In this document: in pieces, positions 25,882-35,280 of the stretch | Layout: each line of letters begins with the position of its first letter | Numbering within the stretch: the stretch's first letter is position 1 | Assembly (NCBI GenBank): GCA_900471605.1 | Contig: UCEY01000004.1 | Span: 142,436-206,435, forward strand | Length of the DNA stretch: 64,000 bases | Direction: 5' to 3' | Source: Hyphomicrobiales bacterium | Lineage (GTDB): Bacteria > Pseudomonadota > Alphaproteobacteria > Rhizobiales > Rhizobiaceae | Made by a program: the position numbers and the translations under genes | Notes under the pieces: model-generated | The model's input: only the letters and a program-made list of their open reading frames with translations | Databases searched by the model: none | Told to the model about the DNA's origin: nothing

Positions 25882-26865
25882 CCTTCAACACGACTGGTAA
25901 CAATACCTCAGGCGATTGCTCAGATGTGGACCCGGATCGGCGTCGCCACCAACGTGGAAGCGCTTCCGTGGACCACTTTTTCTTCGCGCAAGGACGAATT
26001 CGCGGTCAAGCTTCTCGGACTTGGACGTATGTCGCCGGCGATCTGCCATGGCTTGCGTGCTCTGGATATTCCCATTGTCTGCATCGATGCCCAGCAGGCA
26101 CATCAAAGCCTAAAGGCATTGAAGGCCAACAAAACCGATCCGCGTGACGCAGCCGGCCTGGCCCAACTGGCCAGAACCGGGTTCTACAACGAAGTGCACG
26201 TCAAATCTCCCGCGGCGCACGGCGTGCGAAGCATCATTACGACACGCAACCACCTGGTCGAATCGTGAGTGCGCCACGACAACATGATCCGCGGTCTATG
26301 CGCGACCTTCGGCTTCAAGCCCGGGCCTGGCCAAGGCAAGGCATTTATCGATCGAGTGATGGAGGCAGCTAAAACACCCGGTTTAGGTCAGAGCATCACC
26401 GCACTACTAGCAGTGAGAACAGCCCTGACGGCGCAGATCAAGGAGATGGATCGTGTTTTACGTGAGCTCGCTCATCGATCGCAATCTTGCCGGCAACTCA
26501 TGAGCATCCCCGGTGTCGGTGTGCAAACTTCTGCTGCTTTTGTCGCTGCCGTTGATGAAGTCGGCCGCTTCCGACAATCACGCACTGCCGGTGCCTACTT
26601 TGGCCTCGTCCCGAAATGTCATCAATCAGGAGAAATCGATTGGACGGGTCGGATCACCAAACAAGGTGACAGCACGGTGCGGAAACTCCTCTACGAAGCG
26701 GCCAACTCGATCCTCACACGCAGTCGCGGGAGCTTTGCGCTCAAGGGCTGGGCAATGAAGATCGCCAAGCGGCGTGGACTGCTGAAGGCACGGGTGGCGC
26801 TGGCGCGTCGTCTTGCCGTCATCATGCATGCCATGCTGCGCGATGGCACTTTGTTCGAAGCATGA
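25882..26865 (+). pseudogene. IS110-type transposase, truncated and interrupted
   Basis: One reading frame carries IS110-family sequence in two open parts, 25882-26265 and 26269-26865, split by an in-frame TGA at 26266-26268. The first part has IPIVCIDAQQAHQSLKAL and NKTDPRDAAGLAQLARTGFY; the second has the IS116/IS110/IS902 domain LMSIPGVGVQTSAAFVAAV, then GAYFGLVPK and GRITKQGDSTVRKLLYEAAN. The N-terminal segment with the first catalytic Asp (GVDVSK-like) is missing; the frame closes upstream at 25879-25881. The element is therefore inactive. Its termini were not found, but about 250 bp of non-coding sequence downstream probably belong to it. Confidence 0.85.
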
Positions 26866-27117
26866 GGTGAGATAAGATTTCTTTGCCAGCGGTGAAGCCG
26901 GATAGCTGATCCGAGGGCGGTGTCCCGAGAGGGAACGCAGGGACGAACGATCTGCGAAGGTTACCGGATGGGTCAGAAGCCCCCATCGAGTCAATGCCAC
27001 GTTCGACGTTGTGAAACCCGATACAGCACGATCGCTGCCTGCAGCCATCAGTGCGGACAGATCCTTGAAAACCTCAAGGGACAACACCGCCAAGCTCTGC
27101 AATTTCCAGATCTGATC

Positions 27118-28050
27118 CTAGGCGGGGATGTCCTTGTGTCTGCGGAAGTTCGGTAGTTCAGCTGCCCGATGGCCGATGGCCGCAATAAGATGCTGCACGG
27201 TCGAGGATAAGGGTGCGCCGGTGGCGGTAATAACACCCCAGTAAAATGGAATATGAAAAGCCAGCGGCAGGATCGCGACATCCTTGACCGGCAACCCGCT
27301 GATCGTCACGGATTCGACGATTGCGACGCCGAGCCCTGCCCGCGCCAGCGACAGCGACACATAGGTCGCATTGCTGTCGATCACGCCCCCGGTCTCAATC
27401 GACTGCCCGGCCAAAGCCTTGTCGATGCGCATCCGCAGCCGGTAGGGGTTGGCGGATGCAATCAGCCGACGCCCCTGCAGATCTTCCGGCCGGAGCATAT
27501 CGCGAGTGGCGAGAGGATCCGAAGCGGCAACGACCGCGACGCACGGCACTTCGCCGATCCAGTGGACGTCTACACCGGGATTATCGAGCGGAAGGCTGGC
27601 GATCCCGACATCCGCAGTCCTTGCCACCACCGCCTGAACGACGTTTTCCGACGCCGTGCTCTGGAGATGCACATGCTGCGGAAACTGATCGGCAGGAATA
27701 TCCTGCAGCGCCAGAGGAACGACACTCGCGGCAATGGCCGGAATGGAGGCCAGCTCGACGGGCCTCGCTTGTGCTGCCTCGATACTCCTCGCCCGCTCGC
27801 TGATCGTGCGCAGACCGCTCAGGAAAAGCTCCGCCTGCGCAAAGAAGGCAACTCCCTGCTCCGTCGGGCCGATGCGCGGTCCATTGCGATGGAGGACTGG
27901 AAACCCGAGTTCCTGCTCCAGATCCTGGATCAGTCGTGTAATGACCGGCTGCGACTTGCCGAGTGCCTTGGCGGCGCCCGTCATGCTGCCGATCGAGATG
28001 ACCGCGACGAACGCTTCGAGTTGTCGTGTATCGAGATAATCAGGCGGCAT
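27118..28050 (-). CDS. LysR family transcriptional regulator at the 3' end of an operon
   Basis: This 310-residue LysR regulator has helix-turn-helix [20 protein letters not shown], then [20 protein letters not shown], and an effector domain with [21 protein letters not shown] placed the start at [14 protein letters not shown] (28050); 40 more codons are open upstream but run inside the neighbouring gene. It overlaps the end of the PLP-enzyme gene by 11 nt, so it is probably co-transcribed as the last gene of the 27-38 kb operon, which it may regulate. Confidence 0.92.
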   Translation of the reverse strand: MPPDYLDTRQLEAFVAVISIGSMTGAAKALGKSQPVITRLIQDLEQELGFPVLHRNGPRIGPTEQGVAFFAQAELFLSGLRTISERARSIEAAQARPVELASIPAIAASVVPLALQDIPADQFPQHVHLQSTASENVVQAVVARTADVGIASLPLDNPGVDVHWIGEVPCVAVVAASDPLATRDMLRPEDLQGRRLIASANPYRLRMRIDKALAGQSIETGGVIDSNATYVSLSLARAGLGVAIVESVTISGLPVKDVAILPLAFHIPFYWGVITATGAPLSSTVQHLIAAIGHRAAELPNFRRHKDIPA

Positions 28051-29179
28051 GGATGGCCCTGAACTCCCCCGTATCGATGAAGGTCTCCAGCATCTCGCGA
28101 TGGGGGCGGATATCGATCCTGTTGTTCTCCAGCCAATCCGGATTGTAATAGGTCGCCGCATAACGATCACCGTTATCGCAGATCAGCGAAACGAGCGATC
28201 CTTCCCTTCCCTTCCGCATCATCGATGCGGCAATCCAGCAGAGGCCGTAAAAGTTCGTTCCGGTAGAGCCGCCAACCCGCCGGAATAGCCGATCGGACAG
28301 GACGTGCATGGCAGCGATCGACGCTGCATCGGGAATCTTGATCATGTGGTCGATGACGCCCGGAATAAAGGACGGCTCGACGCGCGGCCGGCCGACACCC
28401 TCGATGCGCGATGGCGTCGAGCAGGTAACGTTCCGATCACCTGAAGCATAGGAGGCGTAGAAGGCCGAATGTTCGACATCGACGACACATAGGCGGGTCG
28501 AGAGATTGCGGTAACGAATGTAGCGGCCGATCGTGGCGGAGGTGCCGCCCGTGCCCGCATTCATGACCACCCATTCCGGCTCCGGATGAACTTCCGCCTT
28601 CATCTGCTCGAAGATCGACTCGGCGATATTGTTGTTGCCGCGCCAGTCAGTCGCCCGTTCGGCAAAGGTGAACTGATCGAGATAATGGCCTCCGGCCTCG
28701 GCAGCCAGCCGTTCCGCCACGGTATAGACCTCCGCGGGACTATCGACGAAATGGCATCGTCCACCGAAACGCTCGATCGCGTCCACTTTCTGACGGCTGG
28801 TCGAATGCGGCATCACAGCAATGAAGGGCAGATCGAGAAGATGAGCGAAATAGGCTTCGCTGACCGCCGTGGAGCCGGACGAGGCCTCGACCAGCGTGGT
28901 CCCCTGGCGGATCTTGCCGTTGCAGATGCCGTAAAGAAACAAGGAACGTGCCAGACGGTGCTTGAGGCTGCCGGTCGGGTGGGTGGATTCGTCCTTTAGA
29001 TAGATCGATATACTGCGCAGCCCCTTGAAAACAGGCTTTACCAGATGCGTATCGGCCGAGCGGCGACCGTCACCCTGAAGGATACCGATTGCCATTCGGC
29101 TCCATTCCCGGTCTTCGCAGGCTGGAAGTTCGGACAGGGGCGGACTGGGCAGGCATTTTGCATTTTCGGTCATCGGCAT
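28040..29179 (-). CDS. PLP-dependent cysteine synthase family / cysteine beta-lyase-like protein
   Basis: This 379-residue fold-type II PLP enzyme has the PLP lysine in [14 protein letters not shown], a substrate loop [15 protein letters not shown], and the phosphate-binding glycines in [18 protein letters not shown]. The C-terminal [20 protein letters not shown] resembles the Cds1-type cysteine desulfhydrases and related cysteine synthase-like proteins. It probably does beta-elimination or beta-replacement at cysteine or an S-substituted cysteine. RidA, which clears the 2-aminoacrylate released by such lyases, is encoded 3 nt upstream. An ATG six bases downstream (29173) is equally possible and better placed for AGGA. 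Confidence 0.87.
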   Translation of the reverse strand: MPMTENAKCLPSPPLSELPACEDREWSRMAIGILQGDGRRSADTHLVKPVFKGLRSISIYLKDESTHPTGSLKHRLARSLFLYGICNGKIRQGTTLVEASSGSTAVSEAYFAHLLDLPFIAVMPHSTSRQKVDAIERFGGRCHFVDSPAEVYTVAERLAAEAGGHYLDQFTFAERATDWRGNNNIAESIFEQMKAEVHPEPEWVVMNAGTGGTSATIGRYIRYRNLSTRLCVVDVEHSAFYASYASGDRNVTCSTPSRIEGVGRPRVEPSFIPGVIDHMIKIPDAASIAAMHVLSDRLFRRVGGSTGTNFYGLCWIAASMMRKGREGSLVSLICDNGDRYAATYYNPDWLENNRIDIRPHREMLETFIDTGEFRAIHAA

Positions 29180-29182
29180 ATC

Positions 29183-29560
29183 CTATGCAAGTTCGATAAC
29201 CGCTTCCACCTCGACCTTGGCGCCTTTCGGCAAGGCCGAGACTTCTAAGGTGGCGCGCGCCGGATAAGGCGCTTCGAAGAAGGCACCATAGGCTTCGTTT
29301 ATGGCCGCAAAGCCGGAAAGCTCGGTGAGCAGGATCGTCGTCTTGACCGTTTTCGAAAGGCTGGTCCCGGCAGCTTCCGCAATCGCGGCAATGTTGCGGA
29401 TACATTGCTTCATCTGCTCAACCGCATCCTGCGAAACGAATTCTCCGGTTGCCGGATCAATTGGCAACTGGCCGGATACGAAAAGCAGGCCGCCGGCGAT
29501 ACGAGCCTGCGAATAGGGCCCAATGGCGGCCGGCGCTTTTTCGGTCGATATGGCAGTCAT
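29183..29560 (-). CDS. RidA family reactive-intermediate deaminase
   Basis: This 125-residue protein of the RidA/YjgF/UK114 family hydrolyses 2-aminoacrylate and other imines released by PLP enzymes. Family hallmarks are IGPYSQARIAGGLLFVSGQL and the substrate-binding Arg in ARATLEVSALPKGAKVEVEA. The ATG at 29560 follows GGGAGCTTGATC; a TTG at 29566 would add two residues. The position between a small ORF and a beta-lyase-like PLP enzyme fits removal of 2-aminoacrylate made by that enzyme. Confidence 0.94.
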   Translation of the reverse strand: MTAISTEKAPAAIGPYSQARIAGGLLFVSGQLPIDPATGEFVSQDAVEQMKQCIRNIAAIAEAAGTSLSKTVKTTILLTELSGFAAINEAYGAFFEAPYPARATLEVSALPKGAKVEVEAVIELA

Positions 29561-29562
29561 GA

Positions 29563-29808
29563 TCAAGCTCCCTCTGAATTCTGTTGTTTGACCGGGTCGG
29601 AATGGCCTAGCGCATACATCAGCCGGTTTGCCCAGCGGAAGATCGGAGCCGCATGAATAGGATCGATGATCTCGCCTGTCGACAACCTATTCTCCCGGAG
29701 GGCATCTATATGTCCGATGCCATTCACGAATTCCAGGCGCTCGTACCGTATCGCAACCAGGGCCGGTTGCGGGTGAAGACCGGCCAGTCGATCTATCTGG
29801 TCAGTCAT
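29563..29808 (-). CDS. Small protein of unknown function (81 aa)
   Basis: This 81-residue open frame overlaps the esterase stop by 8 nt and ends 2 nt before the RidA start, so it fits the operon as a translationally coupled gene. It begins MTDQIDRLAGLHPQPALVAI and later has HAAPIFRWANRLMYALGHSD. The opening 'DxIDxLAGL-P' slightly recalls the N-terminus of some long CMD-domain (carboxymuconolactone decarboxylase-like) proteins, but the rest is too short for that domain, and I do not claim homology. It may be a real small gene or the remnant of a larger one. Confidence 0.5.
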   Translation of the reverse strand: MTDQIDRLAGLHPQPALVAIRYERLEFVNGIGHIDALRENRLSTGEIIDPIHAAPIFRWANRLMYALGHSDPVKQQNSEGA

Positions 29809-31291
29809 GCGGAGTTCCCCACAATGCCGTACGATGGTCGAAAGGGTCCGTCACGACATGGAAATTACCGTTTCCCATGTGAAGAACGTGCGGCACGGAG
29901 GCCGAATATTGTGGCCAGTCCCCTCCCGGCATCTGCGGCGCCTCTCCACGGACGAAGGAGACCCAGACGTCGTGCACGCCTTCCGCAAATATACGATCGG
30001 TCACAGCCTGACGGGCTGGCAGGTGGCTCACGTCCATTCCGCGCCGATACCAGACCTCTCCGACTTCAGCTCCATGCGGAGCACCAAGCTCATCAGCGTC
30101 GATAGTCCCGTACAGATATTTGTAGACCGGCTGATGAGCGGAATGCAGCCGCGCGAAACGCGTGGACGGGTTCTGGAAAACCAGGTCGCCGCCCACTGCA
30201 CGCCATATGCCGCGCGGCGAATGATCTGGTAGCGCCTCGCGATAACGCCGGACAATCTCGGCACCGGTCAGGCCCAGCGGCAATACGCGCTCATGCAGCA
30301 AATTCGCCGCGATATCGAAATCCATCTCCGGCTGCGCGGTCGCGTGAGTGACGTATTCGCCGGTCGTACAGCCGATCATCATAGGGACGGCGGCAGTCTC
30401 TCCTCGCGCGGCCGCCTCCTCGGGATGGTATGGAAGCGAGACACCGTCGATGACAGGAACGAAAGGCACGCCGAGCATCGAGGCCGAGCCATCACGCTCG
30501 AAATCGTGCTGTTCATAGGATTGGTTGCAGAGATCCCGCTGCGCGACGAGCAGTACCTCGAACGGTATGTCGCGAAGTTCCGCTTCGGTGATCTGCAAAT
30601 ATTCGAGCATGCGCCGGTTGAGCTTTTGCGCATCCTCCATGGTCGAGACGCCGGTGCTGGCGCCGCTTTGCGGCATCGCCCGCGAGAAAAGTCCGTGAGC
30701 GACGGGCATCGCCATCACCGCAGCGATCGAGAACCCACCGGCCGAGCGTCCGGCAAACGTCACCCGCTTCGGGTCGCCGCCGAAAGCGGCAATATTGTCA
30801 CGCACCCATTCCAGGGCGGCGATCTGGTCCAGCAGACCACGATTGTCCGGGGAACGGTCGTTCAGGTGCAGGAAGCCGAGCGCTCCCAATCGATAGTTGA
30901 TGGTTACCTCGACCACGCCGCTTGCCGCAAACGATCCGCTTTGCAGCACAGCCTCGTTGGCGGAACCGACCGCGTAACCGCCGCCATGAATCCAAACCAC
31001 AACCGGAGCCGAACCGGAGACGGACGGCGTACGGATATTCATTGTCAGGAAGTCGGTACCGAATTCCAGCTTCGATGCCGCTGCCTTTCCGACTGGACCA
31101 TAGGTCGGGATTTGCGGACAGACCGCACTGAGCGTCTTGGCAGCACGAATGCCGGCCCAGGGCCGGACCGGCTGCGGCGCCGCGAAACGCAGTTCGGGCG
31201 TGATCGGAGCAGCATAAGGAACACCGAGAAAGACCGCAGAACCGTTTTCCTCGAAGCCCTCGACGATACCGGCACGGGTTCCAACAAGCAT
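29801..31291 (-). CDS. Type B carboxylesterase
   Basis: This 496-residue carboxylesterase/para-nitrobenzyl-esterase family protein has the oxyanion motif VVVWIHGGGYAVGSAN, the nucleophile elbow FAGRSAGGFS and YRLGALGFLHLNDRSPDNRG with LLDQIAALEWVRDNIAAFGG. The start MLVGTRAGIVEGFEENGSAV is the normal family start without a signal peptide, so it is cytoplasmic. It begins 1 nt after the end of a permease gene and is part of the same operon. It probably removes an ester group from the imported compound. Confidence 0.93.
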   Translation of the reverse strand: MLVGTRAGIVEGFEENGSAVFLGVPYAAPITPELRFAAPQPVRPWAGIRAAKTLSAVCPQIPTYGPVGKAAASKLEFGTDFLTMNIRTPSVSGSAPVVVWIHGGGYAVGSANEAVLQSGSFAASGVVEVTINYRLGALGFLHLNDRSPDNRGLLDQIAALEWVRDNIAAFGGDPKRVTFAGRSAGGFSIAAVMAMPVAHGLFSRAMPQSGASTGVSTMEDAQKLNRRMLEYLQITEAELRDIPFEVLLVAQRDLCNQSYEQHDFERDGSASMLGVPFVPVIDGVSLPYHPEEAAARGETAAVPMMIGCTTGEYVTHATAQPEMDFDIAANLLHERVLPLGLTGAEIVRRYREALPDHSPRGIWRAVGGDLVFQNPSTRFARLHSAHQPVYKYLYGTIDADELGAPHGAEVGEVWYRRGMDVSHLPARQAVTDRIFAEGVHDVWVSFVRGEAPQMPGGDWPQYSASVPHVLHMGNGNFHVVTDPFDHRTALWGTPHD

Positions 31292-31292
31292 G

Positions 31293-32099
31293 TCAGAGCG
31301 CCCTGCGCAAGCCGATCAGCTTCTCGACCGCAACCACCACCCCGACCGAGATCAGGATCAGAATGACGGAAAGCGCTGCGATCTGCGGATCGGTGGAATA
31401 TTCAAGGTAATGGTAGATTTCCGTCGGCAGGGTAGACGCCTTCACCGAAACGATGAAAAGCGAGATCGTCGCCTCATCGAAGGAGATGAGAAAGGCGATG
31501 ACACCACCCGCGATCAGACCGGGTCGCACCAGCGGCAGCGTGATACGCCAGAACACCATTCGCGGTGACGCGCCATGCACGAGGGCCGCCTCTTCGACGC
31601 GGGTATCGACAGCCATCAAGCTCATGGTGATCGTCCGCACCGTATAGGGAATTGTAATCCCGAGATGGGCGAGCACGATGCCCGGGTAACTGTCGAGCAA
31701 TCCGAGCGGAGCGATCACCAGCATGATGCCGACCGCCAGCACGATGTGAGGCACAAGAAACGGGGCAAGGATGAGAAAATTCACCGCCGCCCTGCCGCGG
31801 AACTTGTAGCGCACCAGCGACAGGGACAGGAGCATGCCGGCAGAAACCGCCACAACGCCGACGATCCCGCCGATGATCAGGCTGCGCCAGAAAGCCGAAA
31901 TGAATTTCGCGTTGTGGAAGACCTTCACATAGGACCCGAGGGAGAAGCTCTCCGGCGGGAAGGCCAGATATTGGCGCGTATCGAACGAGATGATGAAGAC
32001 GATGATGATCGGCGCCAGCAGAAAGAAATAAAGCAGCGTGATTAGCGTATTCCAAGTGATGCGGGCGAGAAGTGCGTTTTCCTGCATGGCCGGCCTCAC
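31293..32099 (-). CDS. ABC transporter permease, PotC-like
   Basis: This 268-residue permease of the spermidine/putrescine (POPT/FeT-like) class has about six helices and the EAA loop VEEAALVHGASPRMVFWRIT. It starts MRPAMQENALLARITWNTLI and overlaps the preceding permease gene by 4 nt. With the other permease, the ATPase and the receptor it forms a complete importer. Confidence 0.94.
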   Translation of the reverse strand: MRPAMQENALLARITWNTLITLLYFFLLAPIIIVFIISFDTRQYLAFPPESFSLGSYVKVFHNAKFISAFWRSLIIGGIVGVVAVSAGMLLSLSLVRYKFRGRAAVNFLILAPFLVPHIVLAVGIMLVIAPLGLLDSYPGIVLAHLGITIPYTVRTITMSLMAVDTRVEEAALVHGASPRMVFWRITLPLVRPGLIAGGVIAFLISFDEATISLFIVSVKASTLPTEIYHYLEYSTDPQIAALSVILILISVGVVVAVEKLIGLRRAL

Positions 32100-32983
32100 G
32101 CTTCAAGCGCGCGCAAGGCGCGCTGATAGAGCAGGATGATGCTGCTGAAGAGCACCAGCAACATGACGGAAAGGGCGGCCGCGAGGGGCCAGTTCAGCGT
32201 CACGGTCGCTTCGTTGAAGACCTCGGTGCCGAGCACGAATACCCGACCGCCACCCATCAGCCGCGGCGTCACGAAGGACGAGATCGCCAGAACGAAAACC
32301 AGCAGTGCGGCGGTCAGCACGCCGGGCAGGCTGAGCGGCAGGATGATGCGGGTGAATACCTTGAACCTGTTCGCCCCGAGCATCGCGGCCGCCTCCTCCA
32401 GCTGTGCATTCAGCCGGCCGAAACCGCTCAGCATGGCGAGAATAGCGTAAGGCATGAGGATTTCTATCAGCGCGACTGTGGCGCCGAAACTGTTGTTGGT
32501 GAGCTTGATAACGCCGCTGGTGACAGACAGCGATTGAAGCGTGCTGTTGATCACGCCCCGATCGCCGAGGATGACCATCCAGCCATAGGTTCTAACGACC
32601 GAAGACGTCAGAAGCGGCGCGACGGCCAAGGCGGTCAGCACACCGCGAAAGCGGCTTTCCGTTCGCGCCAGAAACAGGGCGATGGGATAGGACAGGACTA
32701 CAGCGAAGATCGCGACATTGAAGCCGAGAACCAGCGTGTTCCAGGTCACCCGCCAGTAGAACGGGTCGAACAGCACGGTGGAATAGGATTGAGTGGTCAA
32801 GTCACCGCCACCGAATGCGCTCATCGTGGAGGACGTAAAGGAGGCTCTGAGCAGCCAGATGAGCGGCAGAAGAAAGGTGATGACCAGCGCGACAAGTCCC
32901 GGCAGGAGCAACATCAGCAGGATGCCACGCGAGGCAGCGGATGTGGATGAGGTCGCAGTCGGGGCTGTAGCGGCCGCACTCAT
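32096..32983 (-). CDS. ABC transporter permease, PotB-like
   Basis: This 295-residue permease has an EAA-type loop LEEAAAMLGANRFKVFTRII, a serine/threonine/alanine-rich N-terminal tail and about six helices starting near ILLMLLLPGLVALVITFLLP. It is coupled by 4-nt overlaps to the ATPase gene before it and the PotC-like gene after it. It pairs with the latter in the membrane. Confidence 0.94.
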   Translation of the reverse strand: MSAAATAPTATSSTSAASRGILLMLLLPGLVALVITFLLPLIWLLRASFTSSTMSAFGGGDLTTQSYSTVLFDPFYWRVTWNTLVLGFNVAIFAVVLSYPIALFLARTESRFRGVLTALAVAPLLTSSVVRTYGWMVILGDRGVINSTLQSLSVTSGVIKLTNNSFGATVALIEILMPYAILAMLSGFGRLNAQLEEAAAMLGANRFKVFTRIILPLSLPGVLTAALLVFVLAISSFVTPRLMGGGRVFVLGTEVFNEATVTLNWPLAAALSVMLLVLFSSIILLYQRALRALEA

Positions 32984-34047
32984 GGCGACACCTGCCCAAC
33001 CAGTGTCACGTCCTCCGGTGCAACCGACAGAGTGACCGTGCTGCCTCTTTCAGGCAGCATGCCGGCATGCGTGGGCAGATCGGCCTGCAACAACCGGCTG
33101 CCGCAGCGAACATTCAGGGTCAGCGTCTGTCCGCGATAGACGATGTGCTCCACCGTCCCGGAAAAGCGGTTCGGCTGGCCTGCATCGGTGAGCAGGCGCA
33201 GCCTGTGCGGCCGAATCATCAGCTTGACGGGCGAACCGAGCGGAGCATCGCCGACGAAGCGTAGTTCCTTCAGATCCTCGACCATGGCAAGCCCATGCTC
33301 GGTCACCTTGCCTTCGAAAACGGTTCCTGCGCCGATGAAGGAGGCAACGAATTCCGTCTGGGGCCGGTCGAAGATTTCGCGCGGCGTGCCGATCTGCTCG
33401 AGACGTCCGGCGGACATGACGGCCAGGCGGTCGGCCATCGACAGTGCCTCATCCTGGTCATGGGTTACGAAGATGGCCGTCACACCCGTCCGAGCCTGGA
33501 TATCGCGAATCTCGTCCCGCATTTCGTCGCGCAATTTGGCATCGAGGTTCGAGAGGGGCTCATCGAGCAATAGCAGCTCCGGCTCGATCACCAGCGAGCG
33601 GGCAATCGCCGCGCGCTGCTGCTGGCCGCCCGAGAGCTGGCTGACCTTGCGATCGCCAAGCCCCGTCAGCTTGACGAGATCGAGTGCCTTCCTGACCCTC
33701 TCCTCGCGCTCGGCGCGACCGACCTTGCGCATTTCGAGCCCGAACGAAATGTTCCGGGCGATGGTCATGTGGGGAAACAGGGCATAGGCCTGAAAGACCA
33801 TGCCCATGTTGCGCTTGTAGACGGCGATCGATGAAACATCCTCGCCGTCGAGCCGGATCGCCCCGGAGGTCGGCGCGATCAGACCGGCAATCATGCGCAG
33901 GATCGTGGTCTTGCCGCAGCCGGAAGGTCCGAGCAGGGCCAGCATCTCGCCACGCGGCAGCGAGAAGCTGACATGGTCCACGGAAGGCTTCTGGGCGCCC
34001 GGATAGGTCTTCACGAGATTGTCGATGATGACGTGATGATCAGCCAT
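32980..34047 (-). CDS. ABC transporter ATP-binding protein, PotA-like
   Basis: This 355-residue ATPase has Walker A LGPSGCGKTTILRM, signature LSGGQQQRAAIARSLV, Walker B ELLLLDEPLSNLD and the H-loop FVTHDQDEALSM. A C-terminal TOBE domain is present (from about residue 275). This length and build match PotA/FbpC-type transporters for polyamines, iron or similar small cations and organic molecules. It lies 23 nt after the receptor gene. Confidence 0.95.
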   Translation of the reverse strand: MADHHVIIDNLVKTYPGAQKPSVDHVSFSLPRGEMLALLGPSGCGKTTILRMIAGLIAPTSGAIRLDGEDVSSIAVYKRNMGMVFQAYALFPHMTIARNISFGLEMRKVGRAEREERVRKALDLVKLTGLGDRKVSQLSGGQQQRAAIARSLVIEPELLLLDEPLSNLDAKLRDEMRDEIRDIQARTGVTAIFVTHDQDEALSMADRLAVMSAGRLEQIGTPREIFDRPQTEFVASFIGAGTVFEGKVTEHGLAMVEDLKELRFVGDAPLGSPVKLMIRPHRLRLLTDAGQPNRFSGTVEHIVYRGQTLTLNVRCGSRLLQADLPTHAGMLPERGSTVTLSVAPEDVTLVGQVSP

Positions 34048-34070
34048 GACGGCCAGCCCCCCGTAATGGC

Positions 34071-35153
34071 TCAGTTGAGCGCGATGACTTCGCGGCTGAT
34101 GCGTTGGATCCAGGCCGAATATTTGTCGGCGACGAAATTCCAGTCGAGCGACATCTGGGCAGCCTGGGCTTCCTTGGAACCGTAGATGCGCGCAGCAACG
34201 GTATCCGGCAGGCTTACCTTGGTGTTGACCGGACCGTAGAAGCTCTTTTCGGCAAATGTCGCCTGCGCTACGGTGCCGAGCGCATAGTTGATGAAGAGCT
34301 GCGCCGCCTCGGCATTCTTGGAATTTTCGACGAGGCCGATGGTGTTCGTCTGGCCGATCGAACCTTCCTTCGGGGCAGCGACGCCGATCTTGCCGCCCTG
34401 CGTGTCGTGCAGATATTGCGCGCGGCCATTCCAGCAGATTGAAAGATCGACTTCACCGCTCTGGATCACCGCGTAGCAGTCCGGAGCCGGTTCCCATGTG
34501 GAGACGTTCGGCGCGATCTTCTTCAGAAGAGCAAGGGCCGGATCGATGCTCTGCTTGTAGTCGGCGCCTGCCAGCTTGTCGAGGATCGGCAGCAGGATGA
34601 CGCCACGGGTATCACTCAGCTTGGCGGCGATCTTGCCCTTGTATTTTGGGTCGGCCAGATCGTTCCAGCTGGTCGGCGGCTGCTTCACGGTATCCGTGTT
34701 ATAGAGGATCGCCAGATTGTCCTGCGAGAAGGCGATCGCCTTGTCGCCTTCGAGGCGTGCCCAGGCCGGCATTTCTTCGAGCACCTTGACCTTGGCCGGA
34801 TCGAGCTTAGTGAAGATGCCATCCTTGGCCGCCTTGATGGCGACGGCGACGTCGATCAGGGCGATGTCAACCTTGGGGTCTGCCCGCTGTAAGGTGAGCA
34901 GCGCCAGGGTCTCGGCAGAATTCTTGCTCTGCTGATAGGTGACGCTGATACCCGGATACTTTGCCTTGAAGGGATCGATGATGAATTTCTGGTAGTTGTC
35001 GGCAAAGACTCCGGAAAAGCCGACGATATTGACCGTTCCCTTGACCGAGGCGTCCTGCGCCTGGGCACCGCCCAGGAGTGCGAACAAGCCGGCCGCGACC
35101 ACGCCGGCGCGGATGAACATCCGCGAAATTCCGTTCTGCATGTATGTCGTCAT
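34071..35153 (-). CDS. ABC transporter substrate-binding protein, PotD-like
   Basis: This 360-residue periplasmic receptor has a signal peptide ending near GGAQA|QDASVKG. The mature domain begins GTVNIVGFSGVFADNYQKFI, continuing with a FKAKYPGISVTY segment, which is the type II binding-protein pattern of the PotD/extracellular family 1 group. The start at 35153 (MTTYMQ) has GGAGAG upstream; ten further codons are open upstream without a ribosome site. The ligand is unknown; the neighbouring dipeptidase and esterase suggest a modified amino acid or dipeptide rather than a simple polyamine. Confidence 0.93.
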   Translation of the reverse strand: MTTYMQNGISRMFIRAGVVAAGLFALLGGAQAQDASVKGTVNIVGFSGVFADNYQKFIIDPFKAKYPGISVTYQQSKNSAETLALLTLQRADPKVDIALIDVAVAIKAAKDGIFTKLDPAKVKVLEEMPAWARLEGDKAIAFSQDNLAILYNTDTVKQPPTSWNDLADPKYKGKIAAKLSDTRGVILLPILDKLAGADYKQSIDPALALLKKIAPNVSTWEPAPDCYAVIQSGEVDLSICWNGRAQYLHDTQGGKIGVAAPKEGSIGQTNTIGLVENSKNAEAAQLFINYALGTVAQATFAEKSFYGPVNTKVSLPDTVAARIYGSKEAQAAQMSLDWNFVADKYSAWIQRISREVIALN

Positions 35154-35280
35154 GTCTGTCTCTCCAGTTATGAGCAAGGCCAATTTCTATCGCCGCGCAG
35201 TTCCCCGGGCTCGCAACGCCAAGCCCTTTTTTTCGTGGTTCGGCAATTTCCTTGCCTACAGCGGCGGACACCGGCAAGGA

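Noticed and set aside
26266..26268. In-frame TGA in the IS110-type gene as a recoding event
   Set aside because: The gene also lacks its N-terminal catalytic part, so decay is the simpler reading. I saw no selenocysteine element or slippery site.
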